Source: Phaeoceros laevis
Taxonomy: Eukaryota; Anthocerotophyta; Anthocerotopsida; Notothyladales
Assembly (NCBI GenBank): GCA_049999765.1
Contig: JBNGIQ010008889.1
Span: forward strand, 1 to 64,000
DNA length: 64,000 nt
Direction of reading: 5' to 3'
This document shows, piece by piece, positions 22,242 to 32,922 of this stretch. Both the position numbers and the translations under genes were made by a program. Within the stretch, counting starts at the first letter, position 1; the number at the start of each line of letters is the position of its first letter. A model generated the notes under the pieces. The model was given only the letters and a program-made list of their open reading frames with translations. It did no database searches and was not told the origin of the DNA.

Positions 22242-25200
22242 ATGATGCTCCGGACACCACCTCCCCGACAGCGGTCGTCTACCCCGAATGACTCTCAGTC
22301 TCCTGAGAGGAGAGGTTCCTACTCGTTGCAACGCAGGCTGTGGGAGCAGTCGAACATGTCCACGCCCTACCATCACACCATCAACGTTCCATCGCCTCCG
22401 AAGAGGTCTCGCTTGTTCTCTGATGAAGATATAGGTCTCAGTCCTGTCCTTGCTACCCCTCCAATGTCCGGTAAGCAGGTTGTTACCTATAGCTCCACCG
22501 TACAGACCGTGGAGACGGGCTTGGAAGAGCAGGCAGAACTCCAGCCTCTGCACTGGGACGATGGCATGCGATGCAGTTACAAGTGCACGAACATGGTAAT
22601 GGTTCAAATTACTCGGTCCCGAATTTAGGTTGTAAGGCTTGGATGGGTAGGGGTTGCTCGAATATTTTCATGGTTGTGGTACAGGTGAAGTCGGAGCTAC
22701 TGGAGGCGCTGGACACAACTTCTAAGCATGTTCTGGAGCTGGAAAGCGCTTCCAAGTCCTACAAGTCTCGGCTACATGATGCTGGTGAGTGACCTTATGC
22801 TTGCCATTCGAGTTCTACTGTGTATCTGGCTTGGCCTATATATTATGCATTCTATGCAGAGTCCGAGAGGAAGGGCTTCAAGCAGAAGATTGCCTCCTTG
22901 GAGCAAGCTCTAGCAGCTGCTGATGCCCGAGAGAAGTCTCTGCAATCGCAAAGACTGGCAGAGGCTGACAAGGCTGTAGAAACATATAGGCAGCAGCTCA
23001 TGCGCTGCAGTGAGCTACAGGTACTTTTCGTGGTATTTCCAATCATGTCAAGCATGCATTGGAGCGCCGGACACAATTTTGGAGAATGGCAATTTGCAGG
23101 GGCGCTTGCAAGAAGAAATGAAGTTAAAAGCAGACGCTGAGATTACTGCAACAGCAGCTACAGCTCGAGCTGTTGATGCAGAAGCAGCAAAGTCGAAATT
23201 GGAACAAGCTGCTGAAAGAGAGCAAACTCGTCTAAAAGAACAGCTTAAGAGAGTGAAGCAAGACGACGAGTCTACTATTTTGAGGCTGAAAGCTGAGGTT
23301 TGCAATGTGCAAGTTCTGGCATTGAACTGTTTCTGTAAACTACTGATGCTTGTCATTTCTCAGGTAGTTCCAGTTTGGTATTGCTGTTTGCTTCTGCTTA
23401 TGCAGTGAGTGCATGTCTCAGAATCAATTGGAGAAGGGACGTGTTCAGAGTGCTATAGCTGAGCGTAAGCTGCTTGAAGGCAGGGTGGAAGAGTTACAAA
23501 CACGCCTAGCAGAGGTATGTGTACTTCTTCAACGACCCCTGTGCATCCCTTGCAGTGTTCGTATGCTGGCATGAGATTGTGGACAACTTGTCATGACCAA
23601 GTGACTTCTGTGTGCCAGAACCTTGATGAAAAGCGAGAGATTGAGCACATGCTGTTAACAGCTACTGCGCAAGCATCTACCACAAGAACTACAAGTGCTT
23701 CAGAGGCAGAATCTGTCATCAAGCATCTACGGGAGGAATTGACTCAGAATGTATGTGCTTATCAGAATCCGCTAAATCCCTCGAGGGTATTCATTTTGTT
23801 GGCTGCTGAGAGCATACCTGATATCTTGAGCTTTTTTTTTTCTGGTTTACTGCCGTTGTAGTCTGCAGATGTCCTGAAAGCAAAAAGGTTGCAACAAGAG
23901 CACATACATATTGAGCTCCTCAAAGAGAAGCTAGAGAGTGAGCGGGAGCGTGCTAACAGGGCAGAGTTAGCTCTCTGTCAGATTGTAGACAGGGAGTTGC
24001 AAATTGCTGCACTTGAGGCTGAACTTCATGCATGGAAGGAAACGATTGATCAGATTCCAGGTGTATCTGCCCTTGAAGATCTGCTGCCAAAGTTTGCACA
24101 GCTCCAAAAGTACATCATCCAACACTTCTACACTTCATTTCTATCACTTCCCTTTAGAGCTCTGTTGTGTAAATGATGTGCCAGTCTATTGAACCATTTT
24201 CCTGTGTATCTATTACAATATCCAGGGCAATTTTGACTGAAACAGCCAGGACTGGGGAGGTGAGTGCACAACTTGTGGAGTTGCGTATAGCTCTGGAGAC
24301 TGCTGAAGCTGCAAAACTGGAGGCTCATGTAAAGGCTGATTCTGCTCTTCAAGAAGTGGCCAATGTGAATTTGAATCTGAAAAGGATGGAACGAAAGGTA
24401 ATTGTATGCTGCTCAGTGGGGGGTTCAAATGAGTCGCTTCTATGTGCATGGAGACTCTGTTGAGTGGGATTGCTCAAAAATTGTAGACCTAACCATCTTT
24501 ACTGGCAGATGATGTTGCTGGGTAAAGAAAGGGATGGATTGAAGGCCATCCTTGCATCCTATGATGAAGAAGAAGCAGTCATAGTAAGTCACCAAAAGCC
24601 AGGTAGTGGCATTGCGGATCTAACGACGCCTGAAAACGTCAAGCAACAGAGAATTAAGGTAGTTGCTCTTCAGAAATTGTCGTTGAATTTTCAGATTTCA
24701 GCTGAGCATAAGTGCCAGATGCTCCTGATTGACTTGAACTGGATGAACCAGGAGCTAGAAGTTGCTCTGGAAGGAGCAAAACGTCATTCAGAATCATTAG
24801 AAGAGAGCCTGGATGCAACCTCAAAGGAACTCAAGGCAGCACTTGTCAAAGCAGAAGTGTTGAGCAAAGGGTTGAAGGATGCCGAAGGGAGGATTAAGAA
24901 TCTGGAAGGCAAGGAAGATGTGCTTAGAAGCGAACTTGCTCTAGCGGAGTCCAAGGTGCAAATTACCCATCAGGCAGTGCTCAGGCATTGATTTGATGTT
25001 TGATATGTTAGTGCCCTGTCGCCTTGACACGTAATAATGAGTTGGGACTATAACCACGTAACTCTTGTATTTGCCTTGGCAGCAGAGGTGACCTTGCATG
25101 GTGCATATGCATGGGCCTTTTGAATCTCTGTGGGACAAACATATCACTGCTGGCTTTTCTCTTTGATCCTGTCGATTAAAGGCATTATCCTTGTCCTCAT

Positions 25201-26234
25201 CAACATCCAGATTGGACGAGGTGATTTCAACCCTGCCACCACAAAGGTTGTGCACATGATTGACAACTTGAAGTTGGGGGCAGATGAGAACCAGCTCAAG
25301 CTGCAGGCAGAGATCGCGATTTTGAAGAAAAAGCTTGGGGTTCTTGAAAAAGGGAGCTGCAGCTTAGGTTTGTATGCTGGCCTCACTGGTTTTTAGTTGA
25401 GAATGTCTCACAGCAGACGTTTAGCTCGATAGTTTCATCTGCGCAGAACAAAGCAGTGTGGCTAAAGGTGCACAAAGCCAAGAGGACGAAGTTGTTAGGC
25501 TAACTCAAAGAGTGGCTTCTCTGGAGAAAAGGGAGGCGAGGTACTCCACCCCCAGTCTCCTCTTTTTAACCGATGATGGTTCCAACATACTTCAGTGTTT
25601 CAATTGGGATGCCTCCAACATCTTGTACTCAACTGTCATGTTCAGGTATCGACAAGTGTTTGCAGACAAAATTGCTGCATTCAGAGAGGCATGTTACTTG
25701 TTGTTTGGTTACACAGTAAGCCTCGGACCTTACGGCTTTCTAGAGATCATCCCATCTTCTGCCTTTCTACGAAATGGTTCCAGGGGTACCAGAAACATGG
25801 GTGTGCGTGCCATGCAGGTGAAAATGACAGAACAGCAGGATATGTCTGGGCTGACTGTTACTCTTCTCAATTTGCACTCCAAATATGCACAGCGTGATGA
25901 AGAGCAGCTTGAGTTCCAGTATACCCCCGGCGATGTGAACATGATTGTGAGTTTTTGTGGATGATTTTCTTTGAAGAGTTGCAATCATTGAGACAGTGTG
26001 CTGACAGGTTCTTTTGATCAGGAAAACGAGTACTCTTCCTCTCCAGAACTTGCCCCCCTGGTGTGTAGCTGTGGTTAATAATCTTCTGTTGCGTTTCTCA
26101 CCTTTCCATTGCTGACCTTGAACCACGAATTGAGTGCATAACAGGTGAACACATTCCTTCGGAAGTGGAACTGCATTCCAGCTTTCATTGCGAACCTAAC
26201 AATGGAGTCATTCAGCAAAGTGACCATGGGATAA
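22242..26234 (+). CDS. MAD1: Spindle assembly checkpoint protein MAD1
   Basis: Sixteen exons with agreeing phases (22242-22595, 22685-22784, 22860-23020, 23100-23297, 23410-23514, 23619-23750, 23862-24109, 24226-24397, 24509-24658, 24695-24955, 25211-25367, 25447-25540, 25646-25715, 25818-25946, 26022-26060, 26145-26234) give 819 residues (Arabidopsis 726). The N-terminus MMLRTPPPRQRSS matches plant MAD1. Most of the protein is coiled coil. The C-terminal RWD-like domain is diagnostic: ADKIAAFREACYLLFGYT, LLNLHSKYAQRDEEQLEFQY, and FLRKWNCIPAFIANLTMESF. MAD1 recruits MAD2 to unattached kinetochores and delays anaphase. Exon 5 needs acceptor GTGAG|TGC, as the nearer CAG would put a stop in frame. 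Confidence 0.93.
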
Positions 26235-26865
26235 AAGAACGACATTTGTAGATGGTTATCGGAGATTTTTTGCGAAGCTTGGGACAGGCATTTGGGATCG
26301 ATAATGCTGTTCGGACCTGGAGGGTTCGGAGGTCTCGGGCTGCCGGGCAGTTTTTCAATGTTTATTATCCCTGTTCGTCTGACCAACGGGTTGGACCTAA
26401 AACAGAACAGATGGCTGGATAGATAGATTTTCGTGCTACGGAGAATTTGCAGCCTATGACTATAACCGGCTCTTTTAGGAAATGATAGGTTTTTCACCGG
26501 TGGCTTAAATACGAGCAGAGATAACACTCCTTTACGGACGGCTAATACCGAGTGCCCCCTTAAAAGTCGATCAAATCGGTCAGTAGTCACTGCCGTGCCA
26601 GGATGTGACAGCAGTCAATGAAGTACAATACAACGGACTGTATTTTATTGTGTTCTCGGGACACACATACAGCTTTCAGTAAATGATTTTACAAAGATTG
26701 TTACATATTGTTTACACGTATTGCCTCCTTCGAGGTCTTGTCTACACACAAGCAAATTGACATGACTTTTTTTGCCTTGAACACTGAATGGTCAGTAAGT
26801 TGCTTCGTGGAGGGATCTAGAGAGGCTCTAAGAGCCGACAAGAAGGTCTCTAGCACAGCAAGACT
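26235..26865. other. Intergenic, no gene seen
   Basis: The stretch beyond the MAD1 stop has no coding frame with recognisable features and grades into the AT-rich repeat region. Confidence 0.4.
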
Positions 26866-26943
26866 GAATGCTGGCATGAAAAAGAGNNNNNNNNNNAAGA
26901 AGGTCTCTAGCACAGCAAGACTGAATGCTGGCATGAAAAAGAG
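26839..26943. repeat. Identical sequence on both sides of a 10-N gap
   Basis: The 47-bp stretch ending CTGGCATGAAAAAGAG occurs at 26840-26886 and again at 26897-26943, separated by 10 N. Both copies are identical, which suggests one overlap counted twice by the assembler rather than a real duplication. Confidence 0.85.
26887..26896. other. Assembly gap, 10 N
   Basis: Ten N, flanked by identical 47-bp sequence. Confidence 0.99.
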
Positions 26944-27590
26944 TTCGGCCCTGGATTGTCGCAGTGCCTCTACTCAAGAGTGTGATATCTTGTCAAAGAA
27001 GCCTTCCTTGAAAACCAGTAGCATGGTATGTAGACTACCCCAAACCATGAATTGAAATGTAAAACTATAGGATCATTCATGGTCTAGGTTTTGTGCAAAT
27101 CAGGTTGCACTAACCTTCCCTTGATCACAGTTTATGCCTCCAGTCAAGTATAGTACCATATCTTGGTTTAGCGGTCCTCTAATTAACAAACTTGTTTAAA
27201 CAACATGATTAGCACACGGTGTATCAAAAAACGGCAAAATGTACCACTTGTTGCCATTTTTCACCACTTAAGCAAAGCAGATGTTTGCTTGGTAAGAGCA
27301 AACCTCCTTCTCCCCTTCGTCAATGCCAAAGAGAGTTCATCGCTCAAGTTTCTAGTGACCATTGGCAGACTTGAGTTCTGCAAGGCTTAGTGTGAATGAA
27401 CATTAGAATCAATTTCTCAGCACAAATAACCCCAAGCGACACATGGAGGCCCACGAAGGAGTTTACGCCCTAGGCGTGAGGAGCAAAAGTTGGGTATAGA
27501 TATCTAAACCCATGAATAAACTCGGGTTAGAGCCCTAGTCAAGGATTCGGGCAGGCATGGTGGGACCTGTAGAGGTCATATTTGAGATCT
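26944..27590. other. AT-rich sequence, no gene seen
   Basis: No frame with coding character; the segment leads into the repeat copies around the next gap. Confidence 0.35.
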
Positions 27591-27777
27591 GATTGCATAT
27601 ATGGAGAGAGGAGAAGGAGAGGAATCTATTCATATATATATTGTGTATATTTTATAGTAAAACAATACTCCTACTTTCTAGGAACGGCTTGGGATCCCCA
27701 AGTCTACCAATTGGTATAGAGTTGGGGATTTAAGGGTTAATTGAGTACCTAGCATTCTGCTGAGTCGAGAACGTCTC

Positions 27778-27877
27778 NNNNNNNNNNNNNNNNNNNNNNN
27801 NNNNNNNNNNNNNNNNNNNNNNNNNNNNNNNNNNNNNNNNNNNNNNNNNNNNNNNNNNNNNNNNNNNNNNNNNNNNN
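27778..27877. other. Assembly gap, 100 N
   Basis: Exactly 100 N between two copies of the same repeat. Confidence 0.99.
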
Positions 27878-28053
27878 ATGGAGAGAGGAGAAGGAGAGGA
27901 ATCTATTCATATATATATTGTCTATATTTTATAGTAAAAAAATACTCCTACTTTCTAGGAACGGCTTGGGATCCCCAAGTCTACCAATTGGTATAGAGTT
28001 GGGGTCTTAAGGGTTAATTGAGTACCTAGCATACCTTAGTTAACTATATATGG

Positions 28054-28063
28054 NNNNNNNNNN
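28054..28063. other. Assembly gap, 10 N
   Basis: Ten N; the sequence after it repeats the sequence shortly before it. Confidence 0.99.
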
Positions 28064-28829
28064 TATAGAGTTGGGGATTTAAGGGTTAATTGAGTACCTA
28101 GCATACCTTAATTAACTATATATGGTATCTAGTTAAGCTACACATGCCAGGTACTAAGCTACCTAGGCGAGAAAGTTGTCCTTCACGCGTTTTCGTCGGA
28201 ATTGCTATCACACACACGTCAGCACATCTGTGCTCGAGTGCATACTCCTCACAGTGTATTACTCCTATTGGCCGTCTGCACTAGGTCTACAACTGCCAAA
28301 GTTCTTTGGGTCCTTGCACCAAGAATCTCCGCTCCATCCAGGATTGTGCCGCCTTTATGTTGGTTTGACTGTCAAGGTTGTTGAGACTCGCGCCTATTAA
28401 AATGCCTAACTCCATAAAAAGCTCCAAAGGCGGCAGAAAGAAAACAATCTAATAGTCACAATATTGGTCAATATTTATTAAAGTATTTATATTCTACTAT
28501 CTAGGGGAAAGCTCAAACATCAGGGTATTGTGGACTTATATACATGGTCAAAAGTATAAGAATAAAGCTACAACATAAAATTCAAAAAAATATTCAGATA
28601 TAAATATTTTGTTTATGAAGGCGCTACCCCCAATTCGAAGCATAAAATAAAGGATTCTCTTCTCATCTACGTTTTTAATAAGTATATGTATATAATGTGA
28701 TTATTCCATATGTAAAGAAAAAAACTGCGCATTCAAATTATTTACATAAATGGTCAATAATTGTATGAATATTTCACACTCTTTTATACAGTGAAGTGTC
28801 TTCAATCTTCACTTGGTTTAATAATGTCA

Positions 28830-29321
28830 ATGATTAGAACATGTGGACTTCATATTGCTGTTGCAATGAGCATAATGCCTTACTTTTTTAAATGCACGAT
28901 AGCAATATATACGGGCCCAGGACGGGCCTATTTAACACATGAATGTGGCGATGGCGATCTTTCTTCTCCACAAAAAGAATATGTGTATTCAATGTTAATA
29001 GCAACAGCAATAGCTGCAGGTGATTCTTATCCTGATCGTTTTGTAATGACCAGACCTGATTTTATAGGGACTGGTCATTGCCCTGGACTAGGTCCGGAAA
29101 GCCCATATAGGCCAAATTTAAATGCATATAGACTTCATGCGCTATGTGCATCATGTTTGGATTATATTATTCAAATTATGAATTTAGAATTTTGTATGAA
29201 AAAAGATTGGGGGAAATATGCGTCAACGGAATGCGTTATCACCTATAGGTATTCTGCTTCTTTGGACATAGACGATAATAGTTGTCCAGTCTCATGGCCA
29301 CCTGAGTTATATGATAAATGA
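28830..29321 (+). CDS. Orphan AT-rich ORF, unrecognised
   Basis: An uninterrupted frame that is long for its AT-rich setting. It can start at ATG 28830 (MIRTCGLHIAV), at an earlier ATG at 28824 or as far back as 28761, and ends TGA 29319-29321. It encodes 163-186 residues with many Cys and Pro (HECGDGDLSSPQKEY, RPDFIGTGHCPGLGPESPY, HALCASCLDYIIQ, PVSWPPELYDK). I recognise no domain. There is a hydrophobic N-terminus (LHIAVAMSIMPYFFKC) that may be a signal peptide or membrane span. Codon use is far more AT-rich than in the neighbouring plant genes. It could be a transposon-captured or horizontally acquired gene, or part of a spliced gene. Confidence 0.4.
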   Translation: MIRTCGLHIAVAMSIMPYFFKCTIAIYTGPGRAYLTHECGDGDLSSPQKEYVYSMLIATAIAAGDSYPDRFVMTRPDFIGTGHCPGLGPESPYRPNLNAYRLHALCASCLDYIIQIMNLEFCMKKDWGKYASTECVITYRYSASLDIDDNSCPVSWPPELYDK

Positions 29322-30477
29322 ATAATTTCGTGACATAGACTACAAAGAGATATTTAAACTCATATCATATAAAATTTTTTCTCAATATGCATAAGTGACC
29401 TATTGGCAATTTGAGTGAATGATCACCATAGTATTGTACCATGGGCTGCAGAAAAGAAGATAAATACTATTTTAGCAAGTGTGGTAGGTTTTGCAACTTC
29501 AGGACTTCCTTCATGTTAATAGTTACTATATTTTTGTGTCTACAGATTAAAAGATTAGTATGGGGCTAGCATTCAATTGTTTGAGCCCCATACATAACCA
29601 TGCATATGACTCATTATTTTATATTACTCAAGATGTCTTGCCCCAGTGATTACTTGATTACTGCAGAATTAATATCCACATATATAGTATCCCCTCTGCA
29701 TAAGATGAACAACATCAAGATATATATTTTTTGTATTAAGCAGCACCACAACAATAGCGTATATGGATCAAGCCTCTTTATACACTGACCGCATGTGGAT
29801 GTGAAAGAATTTATCTGTCTGTAAATAAGTTAATTTAAAGCTAGTGATGAATCAACAACCAATTAATGACATGTGTTTGCTCCAAATGAAATATTTTTAT
29901 TGTCTTTTGAATGAATGAATGAATTCTAGTATAATGCTTGAAATCCAGGCAAAATATGTCAAATGTGACACATGGAGTTGTCCATGGAAAAGGTTCTAAA
30001 AACATGATAGGAGCTTCTTTCAAAATAATCTCTAACTAATCCAAGTTTGAAAAAGTCTCTAAGCTCTTTCAAATTATCTCCTTGAGCAAGACATTTTTAA
30101 TTTTTGCCTTTTTATTTTTGGGATTCTTGAAAAATTCCTTCGAGTACTAACGAGAGGGCTTCAAGTATGGTTCAGTTTTTTACGGCCTGCAAGTAAGATT
30201 TATTCCTAGGCCTTCTTCAAATTTCGTGGCAATATGCGTAGACAAGAGTCAAAAAAAATTTGTACAAGTTAATAATAGTAAAGGAAAAAACATTGGAAAT
30301 GGCCAGTACCTACTAATTCCGGTCATGAGTGAGTTTTATCTCGTTCACCCAGACGTGGTTGGAAATAAAGCGCAACACCAAGTGCCTAGTTGAGGAAGAA
30401 GGCAAGAGACACTAAAACGTGTAGTTTACAGTAACTAGAGACCATGCCTATAGGGTATAGGGACGTAGTAGCAGGCT
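29322..30477. other. AT-rich intergenic, no gene seen
   Basis: Contains a short (GAAT)n tract around 29908-29922. No coding frame above about 60 codons has recognisable features. Confidence 0.4.
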
Positions 30478-30655
30478 ACTTCCACCAAGGTCCGTAGATT
30501 GAGTCGGGGCCGCGGCCTTTTTGCCGCACGGTTGGCTCACTGCCCAGATCGTACTTCCACCAAGGTCCGTAGATTGAGTCGGGGCCGCGGCCTTTTTGCC
30601 GCACGGTTGGCTCACTGCCCAGATCGTATAAAGATTCATTCATTCATTCATTCAT
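30478..30655 (+). repeat. Two 75-bp tandem copies of an element 3' end plus (ATTC)n tail
   Basis: Two copies (30478-30552 and 30553-30627) read ACTTCCACCAAGGTCCGTAG, then GAGTCGGGGCCGCGGCC, then CGCACGGTTGGCTCACTGCC and CAGATCGTA. The second copy is followed by (ATTC)n at about 30632-30655. A diverged relative ends at 32822 with the same type of tail. The pattern of a conserved 3' end followed by a short simple repeat is typical of non-LTR retroelements (LINE or SINE). Confidence 0.65.
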
Positions 30656-30750
30656 AGGGTATACATGTTGGGCTAATTTTATTCTGGGCCCAACAACGGT
30701 TATACCCTCATGAACCACTTGAGGTTGTTCTTATACATTCAAACTAGCTC

Positions 30751-30850
30751 NNNNNNNNNNNNNNNNNNNNNNNNNNNNNNNNNNNNNNNNNNNNNNNNNN
30801 NNNNNNNNNNNNNNNNNNNNNNNNNNNNNNNNNNNNNNNNNNNNNNNNNN
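30751..30850. other. Assembly gap, 100 N
   Basis: Exactly 100 N in the repeat region. Confidence 0.99.
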
Positions 30851-31329
30851 AGATTTAGGACTTGCCTTTTTTTTTTTTTAGTGAATCACGGCGCATTTTC
30901 ATATTAGACACAATTTGCATACATTTACACTTTATATCCTTGCTATGCCTTACGTGCCTATCTTTTACTCTTTTACCATGTCCGCTACGCCCAAGCTATT
31001 AGAATCTTGATTGCACTTCCAACTTGAGCCTTCGCGGCATTTTCCGTTGCTTTTGAGCCAAGTGACCACCACTAGCCCGCCGAGCCGGCACGCGAGCAGC
31101 ACAGCTCGTGAGCCAGGATGCACGAGCCCCGCCAAGGGGCCACCCCAGCCAGTCTTCGCCAAGCTCGCCGCCAGTCGCCAGCACGCCGCCCGAACGTCAG
31201 CCCATCGTTGGCGCAGCCGCGGTTGCGTGGGCTCCTACCTCAAGGGGCACATGCCCGGCAAGGTGGCAGCCCGCCATGTGGCCCCATGTTTGCTGGCCCT
31301 GCAAGGGGGATGGGCAAGAGGGGTTGGGG

Positions 31330-31400
31330 TGGCAGGGGTTCGGATTCGAACCCCCGCCGGCCAAATGGCCGGGCTTGCACCCTACCATTGGGGTATCCTT
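31330..31400 (-). mobile_element. tRNA-derived SINE head (pol III A and B boxes)
   Basis: On the minus strand this reads as a tRNA-like head: a perfect B box GGTTCGAATCC (31342-31352) and, about 35 bp upstream, an A-box-like TGGTAGGGTGC (31377-31387). The 5' edge GGATACCCCAATGG has no matching 3' acceptor strand and no CCA-end, so it is not a functional tRNA gene. The element would continue toward lower coordinates; a run of T (poly-A on minus) near 30867-30880 could be its tail or that of another copy. The surrounding 31011-31440 is unusually GC-rich with several overlapping frames, which I take to be element sequence. Confidence 0.6.
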
Positions 31401-31449
31401 CGCGGGATGGACTTACCGTTCTTGGACTGCACTGTTTTAGGGTTTTGCA

Positions 31450-32714
31450 GACTTGGCTTTGGTATCTTATTCGGATTGGACATGTGAGCAATAAGTACAA
31501 TTTGTTGTTTCGATGCTCCTCTTTATAACCCTACTCCAAATTTGGGTGGAGTGGTGTATAAGATAAAAGATGGTCAGATCCTTTTAGTATAAAATTCCCG
31601 TGCAGCCAGTAACTTTGCCCAGTAGGCCGATGCTCGCAAAAATGTGCTAATGGCGAAACCAAGCTGTCGCTCAACTTAGATTACCCCACAATGTTCACCA
31701 CGACAAACAAGTTTCTCGAAGTCAAGGTGCCCGACAGACATTAAGGCCTAAACATGTCACATGGTCTTTTGGGGCCAAATTTCAGGGGCTACAAAGGTCC
31801 GTTGGGGGCAAGTGAGGAGGATGAATGTGAGTATAGTGCTGGGATCCCAGTCACTTCCGCAAGGTTCGCAAAACACCTCTAACCACTTAGACTTTCGCCA
31901 AATCAGTGACTTCTTCTTTGTCGACATTACTTTGGTGTTCTACCAAGCTTCGCGGTTAGTGACTTTGTCTATGTGTTCCACCAAGCTTCGCGTTTTAGTG
32001 ACTTTGCCTAAGGAGCTTTGTATTTGTAATGTAGCTTCGCCTAACCTATTAAGTTACTCCCCCTACCCCCACCCGAAAGTCACGTGGAGCAACCGTGGTT
32101 CCCTTTAGGGAGAGTCAAAAGAAGCTTTAGTGCCCTTTCCTTATAGCAGTCAAGCTTATTTCCTTCCAAGCATGATTTGCATGTGCGAGCGGTTGGGAGG
32201 GTTGGGTGCAAGTGAGGGGTCGTATTGTGCACCTTGTTGAGGTGCACCCATCCCTACTAACTCGTTGAGATGCACCCATCTCTACTAATCAGAGTCCATT
32301 TGCACCATAAACAAAGCATATTTGGAGGCCTTTCGCACTCTGGAAAGAAATCTAAGGTTAAAAGATAAAAAAAGTAACTCCTCGCTAAATTGGCTTGGGC
32401 CAAACACTAATTCGTTTTACACTAATTTCACGATAATTGGGCCAAGTTGGCCGGCCCGAGTAGATACATTTGAATTTCACTATGCGACAAGAAATCTACC
32501 AAGCGAATTCACCACCTGAAGCTTGGGGGGCGGCGTCGCGCCTTGAATCGCGCGCGCACAAGGAGGGAGCAAAGAGTTTGCAAGCGGTTCACTTCCAATC
32601 TGGCCGCTCTGCTTATGCTGGATGGAAGGCTGGTAGGCCCATAGGAAGAAAAGTTGAGAGTTACTTAGGATCGACCAGAAACTCTTATGAAAACTTAGAG
32701 ATCGGATAGGGTCC
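31450..32714. other. Intergenic, no gene seen
   Basis: Mixed AT- and GC-rich sequence with only short frames; a repeated motif CCAAGCTTCGCG-TTAGTGAC occurs twice near 31940-32005. No gene recognised. Confidence 0.35.
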
Positions 32715-32822
32715 TTAAATCGAGTCGGGTACGCAACCATTTTGTTGCCCGGTTGGCCTATCGTCCAGATCAGAAAGTTTACATTCATTCATTCATTCAT
32801 TCATTCATTCATTCATTCATTC
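32712..32822 (+). repeat. Diverged copy of the (ATTC)n-tailed element
   Basis: GGTCCTTAAATCGAGTCGGG, then CGCAACCATTTTGTTGCCCG, GTTGGCCTATCGTCCAGATC, followed by at least nine ATTC units up to the N gap. It shares GAGTCGGG, the CCGGTTGGC-like core and CCAGATC with the pair at 30478-30627 in the same order, so it is the same family. Confidence 0.6.
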
Positions 32823-32922
32823 NNNNNNNNNNNNNNNNNNNNNNNNNNNNNNNNNNNNNNNNNNNNNNNNNNNNNNNNNNNNNNNNNNNNNNNNNNNNNN
32901 NNNNNNNNNNNNNNNNNNNNNN
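32823..32922. other. Assembly gap, 100 N
   Basis: Exactly 100 N directly after the (ATTC)n tail, probably a collapse of the simple repeat. Confidence 0.99.

Larger units (their letters stand above)
27595..28139. repeat. Multi-copy AT-rich repeat around two gaps, possible LTR remnants
   Basis: Copy 1 at about 27600-27760 and copy 2 at 27878-28053 share GGAGAGAGGAGAAGGAGAGG, a TATATATATTGT tract, GGAACGGCTTGGGATCCCC and TAAGGGTTAATTGAGTACC. A third partial copy lies at 28064-28139, after a 10-N gap. Copies 1 and 2 are separated by a 100-N gap (27778-27877). They could be two LTRs of an element whose interior was not assembled, or again duplicated contig ends. A TG...CA border and primer-binding site are not convincing, though TGGTATCTAG near 28118 faintly recalls an initiator-Met primer site. 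Confidence 0.6.

Noticed and set aside
28118-28140. A possible initiator-Met primer-binding site
   Set aside because: TGGTATCTAG shares seven bases with TGGTATCAGAGC and then diverges; not enough to call an LTR element.
31342-31400. A possible functional tRNA gene on minus
   Set aside because: The B box is perfect, but the acceptor stem ends do not pair and no anticodon stem is convincing, so it was called a SINE head.
31011-31528. Three long overlapping plus-strand frames
   Set aside because: They overlap in different frames in a GC-rich island around the SINE head and show no domain; most likely not coding.
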